Assembly (NCBI GenBank): GCA_027306755.1
Contig: DAHUZE010000039.1
Span: 1 to 53,207, forward strand
DNA length: 53,207 nucleotides
Direction: 5' to 3'
Source of the DNA: Acidimicrobiaceae bacterium
GTDB lineage: Bacteria; Actinomycetota; Acidimicrobiia; Acidimicrobiales; RAAP-2
The first letter of the stretch is position 1. Each line of letters starts with the position of its first letter. The notes under the pieces were generated by a model. It worked only from the letters and a program-made list of their open reading frames with translations. It made no database searches and had not been told where the DNA came from. This document shows, in pieces, positions 8,221 through 16,498 of this stretch. Made by a program: the position numbers and the translations under genes.

Positions 8221-9003
8221 TCAGCCGCCGACGGCGTGGACGCCGCCGTCCACGAGGACCATCTCCCCGGTGGTCATGGGGAACCAGTCCGACAGCAGGG
8301 CGACGCATGCCTTGCCGACGGGCTCGACGTCTCGGACGTCCCACCCGAGCGGGGCCCGGCTGCCCCAGGTGTCCTCGAAGGCGCTGAAACCGGGGATCGA
8401 TTTGGCCGCCATCGAGCGCAGCGGTCCGGCAGCCACCAGATTGACCCTGACCCCTTTCGGTCCCAGCTCACGGGCCAGGTAGCGGGTCAGCGACTCGAGC
8501 GCTGCCTTGGCCACCCCCATCCAGTCGTACTGGGGCCAGGCCACGGTTGCGTCGAAGTCCAGCGACAGGACCGACGCCCCGCCGTCCGCTCCGGACGCTT
8601 CGAGCAGGGGCCGGAAGGCGGCCACCAGCGACTTCAGCGAGTACGCCGAGACCTCCAATGCGACCGAAACGTCGGCCCACTCGGCGGTGAACATCCCGCT
8701 GCCGAGGCAGGACGCCGGCGCGAAGCCGATGGAGTGGACGAGCCCGTCGAGCCGGCCCCAGCGACTGGCCAGCGCCTCGCCGGCCGCCGACAGCTGGTCC
8801 CGCCGCGTGACGTCGATCTCGAGCACGTCGGGCGTCCCCGGCAGCTTCCGTGCGGTGCGGCGGGTCAGCGACAGCCCGCGCCCGGCACCCGACAGCACCA
8901 CCTCGGCGCCCTCTTCGATGGCCCTCCGGGCGACGCCAAAGGCGAGCGAGTCGTCCGTGAGGACGCCGGTCACGAGGATGCGCTTGTCGGTCAGGATGCC
9001 CAC
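8221..9003 (-). CDS. fabI: Enoyl-[acyl-carrier-protein] reductase [NADH]
   Basis: This cytosolic enzyme reduces the trans-2-enoyl-ACP intermediate in the last step of each fatty-acid elongation round. The 260-residue product is a divergent short-chain dehydrogenase: KRILVTGVLTDDSLAFGVAR is the FabI/InhA-type NADH-binding start, LVHSIGFAP is the conserved loop, and YDWMGVAKAALESL carries the catalytic Tyr-x6-Lys. The C-terminus MTTGEMVLVDGGVH is typical. GTG 9003 is the start, since the long upstream extension of this frame is antisense to mshC and thrS. There is no clear Shine-Dalgarno sequence. TAGCCT sits eight bases upstream and may be its -10. It is transcribed divergently from the F420 reductase. 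Confidence 0.92.
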   Translation of the reverse strand: MGILTDKRILVTGVLTDDSLAFGVARRAIEEGAEVVLSGAGRGLSLTRRTARKLPGTPDVLEIDVTRRDQLSAAGEALASRWGRLDGLVHSIGFAPASCLGSGMFTAEWADVSVALEVSAYSLKSLVAAFRPLLEASGADGGASVLSLDFDATVAWPQYDWMGVAKAALESLTRYLARELGPKGVRVNLVAAGPLRSMAAKSIPGFSAFEDTWGSRAPLGWDVRDVEPVGKACVALLSDWFPMTTGEMVLVDGGVHAVGG

Positions 9004-9057
9004 GCCGGGGGAGGCTATCGCCGCGAGCGGCCCCGCGGCCTGTGACAAGGTGGAGCC

Positions 9058-9711
9058 GTGGACATCGGCATACTCGGAGGAACCGGCCCCGCCGGTCGCG
9101 GCCTGGCACTTCGCCTGGCCGCCGCGGGAGTCACCGTCACCGTGGGCTCGCGGGACGCCGCCCGGGCGCAGAGCGTCGCCGGCGACCTGGTCCGGCCGTG
9201 GCGAGAACGCGTGCCCGGCGAGGTGCGGGGAGCGGGCAACGAGCGGGCCGCCGCCGCCGGCCTGGTCGTGCTGGCGACGCCCTGGGACAGCGCCGTCGCC
9301 ACCGTGACCGGGCTCCGGGACGTGCTGGCGGGAAAGGTCCTCGTCTCTATGGTCAACGCGCTGGCGAAGGAGGGACGGGAGATGCTCCCCCTCGTGCCGG
9401 CGCGGGGCTCGATGGCCGCCGCCGTGCAGGCCGCCATCCCCGAGACGAGGGTCTCCGCGGCGTTCCACCACCTGCCGGCCAGGGACATGGGCGATCTGGA
9501 CTCCGCGCTGGCGGCCGACGTGCTTGTCTGCAGCGACGACGCTGGGGCCACGTCCGAGACGATGTCCCTGGTGGACCGGATCGAGGGACTGCGGCCGCTC
9601 GATGCCGGCAGCCTGTCCCAGGCGTTGGCCATCGAGGCGTTCACCGCCGTGTGCGTCACGTTGAACATCCGCCACAAGGCCCACAGCACCCTCAAGATGG
9701 CCGGGATCTGA
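9058..9711 (+). CDS. npdG: NADPH-dependent F420 reductase
   Basis: This enzyme moves hydride between NADP(H) and coenzyme F420, so its presence implies an F420-using organism. The 217-residue protein opens with DIGILGGTGPAGRGLALRLA, a GxGxxG-type NADP-binding site, followed by VGSRD, whose arginine is in the position that contacts the 2'-phosphate. LATPWDSA and the C-terminal FTAVCVTLNIRHKAHSTLKM segment are typical of the Fno/NPD family. The GTG start follows GGTGGAG. mshC starts six bases after its stop, so two cofactor-redox genes are co-transcribed. The symbol follows archaeal/actinobacterial usage. Confidence 0.88.
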   Translation: MDIGILGGTGPAGRGLALRLAAAGVTVTVGSRDAARAQSVAGDLVRPWRERVPGEVRGAGNERAAAAGLVVLATPWDSAVATVTGLRDVLAGKVLVSMVNALAKEGREMLPLVPARGSMAAAVQAAIPETRVSAAFHHLPARDMGDLDSALAADVLVCSDDAGATSETMSLVDRIEGLRPLDAGSLSQALAIEAFTAVCVTLNIRHKAHSTLKMAGI

Positions 9712-9717
9712 GGCTCG

Positions 9718-10878
9718 GTGCGCTTGTACGACACCGCCCGTGCGGCGGTGGTTCCTTTCGAGCCGGGACCGCTCGCCACGCTCTACAGCTGCGGGATCAC
9801 TCCTTACGACTCGGCGCACCTGGGCCATGCGGCGGTCTACCTGACCTTCGACGTCCTCCAGCGCCGCCTGCGCGACCTCGGCCATGAGGCGCGCTGCGTG
9901 CGCAACGTGACGGACGTGGACGACGACATCCTGCGCCGCTCTCGGGAGCTCGGCGTCCACTACCTGGACCTGGCGGCCGAGGAGATGGCCCGGTTCGACG
10001 CCGACATGGCCGCTCTGGGCCTGCTGCCCGTCTACTCCGAGCCGCGGGCGACGTCGGCCATCCCCGACATCCTGTCGTTGATCGGATCCGTGCTGGAATC
10101 GGGGAACGCCTACCGTTCCGAGGGAGCGGTCTACTTCGACGTCACCACCTTCCCGGGGTGGGGGAAGGTCAGCCACTTCGACGAGCCGACGATGCTGGAG
10201 CTGGCCGGCGCCAACGGCGGCCGGCCGGACGACCCGGCCAAGCGGCACCCGCTCGACTTCGTGCTCTGGCAGCCCTCCCTGCCCGACGAGCCGTCCTGGG
10301 AGTCCCGGTGGGGCCCCGGGCGGCCCGGCTGGCACATCGAGTGCTCGGCGCTGGCCATGCGGGAGCTCGGCCGAACGATCGACCTGCACGGCGGCGGGCG
10401 CGACCTGGTCTTCCCGCACCACGAGTGCGAGGCGGCGCAGTCCGAGTCGGTGACCGGGGAGCCGTTCGTGCGTCACTGGCTGCACGTGGGGCTGGTGGGC
10501 CTGGACGGCGAGAAGATGTCGAAGTCCCTCGGCAACCTGGTGTTCGTGGGCGACCTGCTGAAGGAGTGGGAGGCGCCGGCCATCCGCCTGGCGCTCCTGT
10601 CGCACCACTACCGGCACGACTGGGAGTGGACCGCCGAGGACATGCCGGCAGCGGCCTCCCGCCTCGCCCGGTGGCGTGGGCACGAGACGCTCCCTGCGCC
10701 AGCCCGGCCGGACGCGCCCGGCGGCCAACCTCATGGCCACGACGCGAGTCTCGAGGCGGTGCGCAGCTTCCTGGACGACGATCTGGACACCCCCGGCGCG
10801 CTGGACGCGCTGGACGCGCTGGCCGCCGCGGGGGAGCCGGTCCGGCAGGGGGCGGCACTGCTCGGCGTCGACCTGTGA
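9718..10878 (+). CDS. mshC: L-cysteine:1D-myo-inositol 2-amino-2-deoxy-alpha-D-glucopyranoside ligase (mycothiol synthesis)
   Basis: MshC ligates cysteine to GlcN-inositol with ATP, the third committed step towards mycothiol, the main low-molecular-weight thiol of actinobacteria. It resembles cysteinyl-tRNA synthetase but has the MshC signature YSCGITPYDSAHLGHA, where CysRS has CGPTVYD and HIGHAR. The zinc-site segment HIECSALAM, DLVFPHHECE and the KMSKSLGNLVFV loop are present. At 386 residues it is slightly shorter than typical MshC, and it lacks the long tRNA-binding C-terminus of CysRS. The GTG start follows GAGG with short spacing. No other msh genes are in the window. Confidence 0.9.
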   Translation: MRLYDTARAAVVPFEPGPLATLYSCGITPYDSAHLGHAAVYLTFDVLQRRLRDLGHEARCVRNVTDVDDDILRRSRELGVHYLDLAAEEMARFDADMAALGLLPVYSEPRATSAIPDILSLIGSVLESGNAYRSEGAVYFDVTTFPGWGKVSHFDEPTMLELAGANGGRPDDPAKRHPLDFVLWQPSLPDEPSWESRWGPGRPGWHIECSALAMRELGRTIDLHGGGRDLVFPHHECEAAQSESVTGEPFVRHWLHVGLVGLDGEKMSKSLGNLVFVGDLLKEWEAPAIRLALLSHHYRHDWEWTAEDMPAAASRLARWRGHETLPAPARPDAPGGQPHGHDASLEAVRSFLDDDLDTPGALDALDALAAAGEPVRQGAALLGVDL

Positions 10879-10930
10879 TGCGGGGCGCCACGGCACGCCC
10901 GCGTCGGACGGCCGCCGGGCGGTCGAAGGG

Positions 10931-10936
10931 TACGCT
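10931..10936 (+). promoter_or_regulatory. -10 element of thrS, leaderless arrangement
   Basis: TACGCT lies six bases before the thrS ATG at 10943. This would place the transcription start at or next to the A of ATG. No Shine-Dalgarno sequence is possible in that layout. Confidence 0.6.
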
Positions 10937-10942
10937 TCTGCG

Positions 10943-12907
10943 ATGAGGGTACGGCTTCCCGACGGTTCGACCAGGGAACTGCCAGAGGGGTCCACGGCAG
11001 GCGACCTGGCGGCGGCCATCGGGCCCCGGCTGGCCGCCGCAGCGGTTGCGGCCAAGGTGGACGGGCATGCCGTGGACCTGTCGGCTCCCCTGGTCGACGG
11101 TGCCTCGGTGGCGGTGGTGACGCCGGACTCGGACGCCGGGCGCGACGTGCTCCGCCACTCCACCGCGCACGTGATGGCGCAGGCGGTGCTGCGCCTCTGG
11201 CCGGGTGCCCACTTCGCCATCGGGCCGGTGATAGCCGACGGCTTCTACTACGACTTCGAGCTGCCGGGTGGGGCCCACTTCACCGACGACGACCTCGCGC
11301 GCATCGACGCCACGATGCGGGAGATCATCGCCGAGGACCAGCCGTTCGTCCGCCACGAGCTGACCGTGGAGGAGGGCCTGGAAGCTTTCGCCGACCAGCC
11401 TTTCAAGCAGGAGATCATCCGGGCCGTGGTGGACGCCCCGGCCATCGTCTCCACCTACGAGAACAGCGCGGCGTTCACGGACCTCTGCCGTGGTCCGCAC
11501 GTGCCGGCAACGGGCAGGCTCGGCCACTTCAAGCTCATGCGTGTGGCCGGGGCGTACTGGCGGGGCGACGAGAAGCGCACCCAGCTCCAGCGCATCTACG
11601 GCACCGCCTGGGAGTCGGATGTGGCGCTCGAGCAGCACCTGGTGAGGCTGGAGGAGGCCGAGCGCCGGGACCACCGCAAGCTCGGCCTCGAGCTGGACCT
11701 GTTCTCCTTCCCCGACGAGATCGGGTCGGGGCTGGCCGTGTTCCACCCCAAGGGCGGCATCGTGCGCATGGAGATGGAGGCGTACGCCCGTCGCCGCCAC
11801 GTGGAGGCCGGGTACCAGTTCGTGTACTCGCCCCACATCACCAAGGGGTCGCTGTTCGAGGAATCCGGCCACCTCGAGTGGTTCGCCGACGGCATGTACC
11901 CGCCGATGGAGCTGGACGGCGGCACGTCGTACTACCTGAAGCCGATGAACTGCCCGTTCCACATCCTGGTGTACCGCAGCTCGCAGCGGTCCTACCGGGA
12001 ACTGCCGATGCGGCTGTTCGAGTTCGGGTCGGTGTACCGCTACGAGAAGTCCGGCGTGGTGCACGGTCTCACCCGGGTGCGCGGCATGACCCAGGACGAC
12101 GCCCACATCTTCTGCACCCGCGAGCAGATGGAGGGCGAGCTGGACTCGCTGCTCACCTTCGTCCTGGGGCTCCTGTCGGACTACGGCCTCGACGACTTCT
12201 GGCTCGAGCTGTCGACCAAGCCGGAGGGCAAGGCCGTCGGCACCGACGCGGAATGGGACAGCGCGACGGCGTCACTCCGGCGCGTGGCCGAGGGCCGCGG
12301 GCTGGAGCTGGCCCTGGACGAGGGCGGAGGGGCCTTCTACGGCCCCAAGGTCTCGGTCCAGGCCCGGGACGCCATCGGCCGCAGCTGGCAGCTGTCCACC
12401 ATCCAGGTGGACTTCCAGCTGCCCCAGCGCTTCGGGCTGGAGTACAAGGGCGCGGACAACGCCAGGCACCGCCCGGTGATGATCCACCGGGCCCTGTTCG
12501 GCTCGGTGGAGCGCTTCTTCGGCGTCCTGCTGGAGCACTACGCGGGGAACCTGCCGACGTGGCTGTCGCCCGAGCAGGTCCGGGTGCTCCCGGTGCGCGA
12601 CGACCACGTCGCCTACGCCGAGCACGTGCTGGGCCGTTTCGTTGCCGAGGGGATCCGGTCGGGGATGGAGGACGCGGCCGAGCCGCTGGGTACGCGGATC
12701 CGCAAGGCGAAGCTGGAGAAGGTGCCCTACGTGCTGGTCGTGGGGAACGACGACGTGGCGGCGGGAACGGTGGGCGTCAACCGCCGGGGAGACGACCGGC
12801 CCCGGCGCGGCGTGCCGCTGCCCGATGCCGTGGCCGGGGTGAAGCGGGACGTGCAGGGCCGCTGGACTGCGCCTACCGCCGGTCCGGACGCGTCGGACGT
12901 GGCGTAG
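10943..12907 (+). CDS. thrS: Threonyl-tRNA synthetase
   Basis: This enzyme charges tRNA-Thr and proofreads serine mischarging. The 654-residue protein has an N-terminal TGS domain (about 1-60, MRVRLPDGSTRELPEGSTAG), an editing domain with HSTAHVMAQAV (HxxxH) and a class II catalytic core. The core contains MNCPFHILVY (zinc cysteine and motif 1 region), FEFGSVYRYEKSGVVHGLTR (motif 2) and a C-terminal anticodon-binding domain. The ATG at 10943 is chosen because it starts the TGS domain exactly and has a TACGCT -10 six bases upstream. Earlier in-frame sequence is the end of mshC. The HIT-family gene follows after 11 bases, as in mycobacteria. Confidence 0.95.
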   Translation: MRVRLPDGSTRELPEGSTAGDLAAAIGPRLAAAAVAAKVDGHAVDLSAPLVDGASVAVVTPDSDAGRDVLRHSTAHVMAQAVLRLWPGAHFAIGPVIADGFYYDFELPGGAHFTDDDLARIDATMREIIAEDQPFVRHELTVEEGLEAFADQPFKQEIIRAVVDAPAIVSTYENSAAFTDLCRGPHVPATGRLGHFKLMRVAGAYWRGDEKRTQLQRIYGTAWESDVALEQHLVRLEEAERRDHRKLGLELDLFSFPDEIGSGLAVFHPKGGIVRMEMEAYARRRHVEAGYQFVYSPHITKGSLFEESGHLEWFADGMYPPMELDGGTSYYLKPMNCPFHILVYRSSQRSYRELPMRLFEFGSVYRYEKSGVVHGLTRVRGMTQDDAHIFCTREQMEGELDSLLTFVLGLLSDYGLDDFWLELSTKPEGKAVGTDAEWDSATASLRRVAEGRGLELALDEGGGAFYGPKVSVQARDAIGRSWQLSTIQVDFQLPQRFGLEYKGADNARHRPVMIHRALFGSVERFFGVLLEHYAGNLPTWLSPEQVRVLPVRDDHVAYAEHVLGRFVAEGIRSGMEDAAEPLGTRIRKAKLEKVPYVLVVGNDDVAAGTVGVNRRGDDRPRRGVPLPDAVAGVKRDVQGRWTAPTAGPDASDVA

Positions 12908-12918
12908 CAGGGCCGGCT

Positions 12919-13446
12919 GTGCCGCTGGAGCAGCTGTGGGCCGGGTGGCGCCATGCGTACGTGCAGACCGCAACCGAGGACGAGCGCCGCGGCGACGACG
13001 GCGGGTGCGTCTTCTGCCGCCTGGCCGGCAGCGGCCCGCCGTCCGCCGAGACCGGGGTGGTGTGGCGTGGTGACGCCACCTTCGCCGTGCTGAACGCCTA
13101 CCCGTATGCCAGCGGCCACATGCTGGTGCTCCCGCTGCGGCATCTGGCGGAGCTGGAGGAGCTGACCGACGCCGAGTCCGCCGAGCTGTGGGAGGCGGCG
13201 CGGGCAGCCGCCGCCGCCATCACCGCGGCCTACGCACCGGACGGTCTCAACATGGGCGCCAACCTCGGCCGGGCCGCCGGGGCGGGCATCCCGCGGCACC
13301 TCCATCTCCACGTGCTGCCCCGGTGGTCAGGGGACACCAACTTCATGACGTCGGTGGCGGGGGTCCGGGTCATGCCCGAGCCGCTGGAGGCCGCCTGGTA
13401 CCGGATCACCTCGGCGTGGCCCGCAGGCGGCCGGGTGGGGGAGTAG
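12919..13446 (+). CDS. HIT-family nucleotide hydrolase/phosphorylase (Rv2613c-like)
   Basis: The 175-residue protein carries the histidine-triad motif HLHLHVLPRW (HxHxHxx) near its C-terminus and a CVFC pair near residue 32, followed by the typical ATFAVLNAYPYASGHMLVLP core. HIT enzymes cleave nucleoside phosphoanhydrides or phosphoramidates. The mycobacterial orthologue in the same position between thrS and pgsA acts as an AP4A phosphorylase. The GTG start lies 11 bases after the thrS stop. The stop sits within a perfect palindrome shared with the convergent EF-G-like gene. Confidence 0.88.
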   Translation: MPLEQLWAGWRHAYVQTATEDERRGDDGGCVFCRLAGSGPPSAETGVVWRGDATFAVLNAYPYASGHMLVLPLRHLAELEELTDAESAELWEAARAAAAAITAAYAPDGLNMGANLGRAAGAGIPRHLHLHVLPRWSGDTNFMTSVAGVRVMPEPLEAAWYRITSAWPAGGRVGE

Positions 13447-13455
13447 CGGCTACTC
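13441..13455. terminator. Perfect palindrome holding both convergent stop codons (HIT / EF-G-like)
   Basis: GAGTAGCGGCTACTC is perfectly self-complementary around a central G. It contains the TAG of the HIT gene and, on the other strand, the TAG of the EF-G-like gene. The seven-base arms may help transcription stop in both directions. There is no T-tract. Confidence 0.3.
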
Positions 13456-15522
13456 GGCGGCCGCGGCCTTGACCAGCCCGGACACCAGGTGCTCGGGCAC
13501 GGGGTCGTAGTGGTCGTGCTCGGCCCGGAACCGGCCTCGCCCGCCCGTGATGGCCCTGAGGTCGATGGCGTACCGGGCCAGCTCCGCCGTGGGGACCATG
13601 GCCGTGAGCTCCTGGAGGCCCTCGGGGCCGGACTCGGTGCCGGCGATCCGCCCCCGGCGCGAGTTGAGATCCCCGAGCACGTCGCCCTGTAGGTCGGGCG
13701 GCACCGTCACCACCACCTTGGACACGGGCTCGAGCAGGACCGGCCCGGCTTCGGCCACAGCCTGGCGGAAGGCAAGTGCCGCCGCGGTCCTGAAGGCCAG
13801 CTCGGACGAGTCCACCGAGTGGTACTTGCCGTCGTCCACCGTCACCGACACGTCCACGACCGGGTAGCCGTAGGCGCCACCCCGCCCCATGGTCTCCACG
13901 ACGCCCTTCTCGACCGCCGGGATGTACTGGCGGGGGATGGACCCGCCCACCACCTCGTCGTGGAACTGGAACCCCTGGCCCCGGCCCAGCGGCTCCACGC
14001 GGAGGTGGCAGACGCCGAACTGGCCGTGGCCGCCGGACTGCTTCTTGTGCTTGCCCTCGGCCGCCGCCGGCTTGGAGATCGTCTCCCGGTAGGGGACGGC
14101 GACCTCCTGGCGCTCCACGTTGACGCCGAACTTGCGGGCCAGCCGCTCGAGGGTGACGGCGAGGTGGACCTCCCCGGCGACGCCCAGCACCGTCTGGTGC
14201 GCCTCGTCGTTGCGGGCCACGGCCAGTCCCCGGTCCTCCTCGCAGAGCCGCTGCAGGGCCGACATGAGCTTGTCCTCGTCCGCACGGGACGCCGGGAGGA
14301 CGGCCACGGCCAGCGGCGGGGTGGGGGCCTCGGGGAACAGCACGGTGACGGGCTTGTCCTTGGGGGCGAGCGTGTCGCCGGTCAGCGAGCCGGTCAGCCT
14401 GGGGATGGCCACGAAGGCGCCGGCCACCGCCGCCGTGACCGGCGTGGTCTCGTGGCCGCGCAGCTGTGACAGCACGTGCAGCCGCTCCTCGGTGTGGGTC
14501 CGCGGGTTGGTGAGCACGGTGTCGGGAGCGAGGGTCCCCGACAACACCTTGCACAGCGACAGCCGTCCCGAGTGCTGGTCGGTCAGGGTCTTGCAGACCA
14601 CGAGCAACGGCGCGCCGGCGGGATCGCACGGCACCTCAACCTCCGTGTCGCCTGCCCGCACCCGGGCGGGCCGCGCCTCGGAGGGCGCCAGCTCCACCAG
14701 GAGGCGGGCCAACCGGTCGACGCCGACTCCCGATGCACCGGAGCAGCAGAGGACCGGGAACACGGCCCCGGCGGCCACGCCCGACGCCAGCGTCGCCTCG
14801 AGCTCGTCCCGGCTGATCTCCTCGCCCTCCAGATAGCGGGCCATCAGGGCGTCGTCGCCGACCACGATGCCCTCCACCAGCTGCTCGTGGACGGCGTGCT
14901 CGGTGACCGCCAGATCGTCGGGGATGGGGCCTTCGGTCCCCCGGACCGGGGGACCGCCGGCCGTGTCGTACAACGTGGCGCTGTCGTCCAGCAGGTCGAT
15001 GACGCCGCGGAACCCGGCTTCCGCCCCGATGGGAAGCTCCACCGGGGCGACGCCGGCGCCGAAGGCGGCGCGCACGTCGGCCAGGGTGCGCTCGAAATCG
15101 GCCCGCTCCCGGTCGAGCTTGTCGATCACGATCACCCGGGGCAGCCCCAGCGCCGCCGCCGTGCGCCAGGCGTCCTCCGTCTGGGCCTGCACGCCGTCGC
15201 TGGCGCTGACCACCACCACCGCCAGGTCGCACAGGGCGAGGGCGTCGCGCATGTCGGTGGCGAAGTCCGCGTAGCCGGGCGTGTCGAGCAGGTTCACGGT
15301 CACCCCGTCCACCTCGAACGGGGCGATGGCGAAGGAGACGGACAGCTGGCGGGACGTCTCCTCCGGCTCGAAGTCGCAGACCGTGTTGCCCTTCTCCACG
15401 AAGCCCTGGCGGCTGATGGCTCCCGTCGCCAGGAGCAGAGCCTCGGCCAGCGTGGTCTTCCCGGCCGCGTGGTGGCCGACCAGGGCCACGTTCCGGATGT
15501 CCGACGGCGCACGCTGGGCCAC
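13450..15522 (-). CDS. Elongation factor G-like protein (FusA2 type)
   Basis: A 690-residue translational GTPase with EF-G domain layout: GTPase domain with G1 GHHAAGKTT (16-24) and G3 DTPGYADF (80-87), then domains II-V including SKVVVTVPPDLQGDVLGDLN. Three features separate it from canonical EF-G: the G4 motif reads IDKLD, with Asp for Asn; the switch I RGITI motif reads RQLSV; and it is not next to rpsL/rpsG. It therefore fits the actinobacterial FusA2 group, whose role is unclear. The GTG start at 15522 has GGAGG seven bases upstream. It is inserted antisense between HIT and pgsA, genes that are adjacent in mycobacteria. Confidence 0.85.
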   Translation of the reverse strand: MAQRAPSDIRNVALVGHHAAGKTTLAEALLLATGAISRQGFVEKGNTVCDFEPEETSRQLSVSFAIAPFEVDGVTVNLLDTPGYADFATDMRDALALCDLAVVVVSASDGVQAQTEDAWRTAAALGLPRVIVIDKLDRERADFERTLADVRAAFGAGVAPVELPIGAEAGFRGVIDLLDDSATLYDTAGGPPVRGTEGPIPDDLAVTEHAVHEQLVEGIVVGDDALMARYLEGEEISRDELEATLASGVAAGAVFPVLCCSGASGVGVDRLARLLVELAPSEARPARVRAGDTEVEVPCDPAGAPLLVVCKTLTDQHSGRLSLCKVLSGTLAPDTVLTNPRTHTEERLHVLSQLRGHETTPVTAAVAGAFVAIPRLTGSLTGDTLAPKDKPVTVLFPEAPTPPLAVAVLPASRADEDKLMSALQRLCEEDRGLAVARNDEAHQTVLGVAGEVHLAVTLERLARKFGVNVERQEVAVPYRETISKPAAAEGKHKKQSGGHGQFGVCHLRVEPLGRGQGFQFHDEVVGGSIPRQYIPAVEKGVVETMGRGGAYGYPVVDVSVTVDDGKYHSVDSSELAFRTAAALAFRQAVAEAGPVLLEPVSKVVVTVPPDLQGDVLGDLNSRRGRIAGTESGPEGLQELTAMVPTAELARYAIDLRAITGGRGRFRAEHDHYDPVPEHLVSGLVKAAAAE

Positions 15523-15584
15523 GACGAGACCTCCTCTCGGGCGGCGCCGGCAGCCCCCCGCCGGCCATGCCCGTGTCGGACCCG

Positions 15585-15614
15585 ATAGTAGGAGGAGGCC
15601 CGCCGCGGGCACAA
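15585..15614 (-). promoter_or_regulatory. Promoter of the EF-G-like gene
   Basis: On the minus strand TTGTGC (-35, 15614-15609) and TACTAT (-10, 15590-15585) are separated by 18 bases. The predicted leader is about 55 bases long and ends in an AGAGGAGGT ribosome-binding site before GTG 15522. This gene therefore has a conventional leader, unlike its divergent neighbour pgsA. Confidence 0.55.
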
Positions 15615-15651
15615 CGGAGCCGCCGGAGCCGGGCGCCGAGGGGCTCGGTGG

Positions 15652-15672
15652 TAGAGTCCAACAAGTGTTCGA
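15652..15672 (+). promoter_or_regulatory. pgsA -10 box with SOS-like sequence across the GTG start
   Basis: TAGAGT (15652-15657) stands seven bases before GTG 15665. TCCAACAAGTGTTCGA (15657-15672) matches 11 of 12 defined bases of TCGAAC-N4-GTTCGA. The geometry is the same as at ruvC and the DUF222-HNH gene. Regulation of a phospholipid gene by LexA is unexpected, so chance similarity is a real possibility. Confidence 0.45.
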
Positions 15673-16498
15673 CGGCCGTTGGCGACATGGTGTCGACAGG
15701 GCGACGGGGCCGGTGGGACGGACGCTGGTGCGTGTCGGCGTCACCGCCGACGTGCTCACCGCCTCGGGGCTCGCCTTTGCGGTCGCCACCGCTGTGGTGG
15801 TGGCGACCGGGCACCTGCTGATCGGCATCCCGCTCCTGGCCGTTACCGGCTTCCATGACCTCTTCGACGGCCCGGTGGCCAAGGCGGCCGGCACGGCGTC
15901 GGTGCGCGGCGCCCTCTTCGACTCGGTGAGCGACCGGGTGGCGGACACCGTCCTCATGGCCGGCGTGGCGTGGTACCTGGTGTCGGTCCACGAAGGTGAG
16001 CTGGCCCTCCTGCCCCTCGCCGTCCTCGGGGCGGCATCCCTCGTGTCCTACGTCCGGGCCAAGGCCGACGCCCTGGACCTGCCGGTGACCAACGGCGGGA
16101 TCTTTGGCGGGCTGATGGAGCGCGCGGAACGCATGATCCTGCTGGGCGCCGGGTTCCTGGAGCCCTGGCTGCTGGTCCCGGTGCTGTGGGTGCTCCTTGG
16201 CCTCACCGTGGTGACGGCGTTCGCCCGCTTCGCCACCGCCTGGCAGGCCGCGCAGGGCCCGGTGAGGGTGGTTGGCGAGAGCTCGGTCGGCGCCCGCTGG
16301 CGGGCGCGGCGGGACGGCAGCGTCCGGGGCGGCGAGCGCGGCGAGCTGGTGGCCCGCTGGCGTGCCCGCCGCCAGGAGGCGCTGGCCAGCCGGACGGTCC
16401 GGGCCCGGGCGCGCCGGGAGCGGGTTGCCGCGACACGTGTGCGCCGCCCTGGGCGCGGCGGCCGCCGGGCCGCTCGCGTCGGCCGCCGTGGCGTCTGA
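15665..16498 (+). CDS. pgsA: CDP-alcohol phosphatidyltransferase, phosphatidylinositol(phosphate) synthase-like
   Basis: A membrane enzyme that would transfer a phosphatidyl group from CDP-diacylglycerol to inositol (phosphate), feeding phosphatidylinositol-mannoside synthesis by the next two genes. The family motif is present as DLFDGPVAK-x8-G-x3-D-x3-D, but the usual A-R is A-K. About five hydrophobic helices follow. The 277-residue protein ends in an unusual tail of about 70 residues that is mostly Arg and Ala, with two ARWRARR copies. GTG 15665 is chosen because of the -10 seven bases upstream and because earlier sequence is non-homologous. The 3' end overlaps the acyltransferase by 11 bases. 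Confidence 0.85.
   Translation: MFDGRWRHGVDRATGPVGRTLVRVGVTADVLTASGLAFAVATAVVVATGHLLIGIPLLAVTGFHDLFDGPVAKAAGTASVRGALFDSVSDRVADTVLMAGVAWYLVSVHEGELALLPLAVLGAASLVSYVRAKADALDLPVTNGGIFGGLMERAERMILLGAGFLEPWLLVPVLWVLLGLTVVTAFARFATAWQAAQGPVRVVGESSVGARWRARRDGSVRGGERGELVARWRARRQEALASRTVRARARRERVAATRVRRPGRGGRRAARVGRRGV

Noticed and set aside
9004-11220. Long minus-strand open frame running upstream of fabI across mshC and into thrS (about 740 extra codons)
   Set aside because: It is antisense to mshC and thrS, both with clear motifs, and its translation is low-complexity His/Arg/Gly. GC-rich third positions keep the antisense frame open. fabI starts at 9003.
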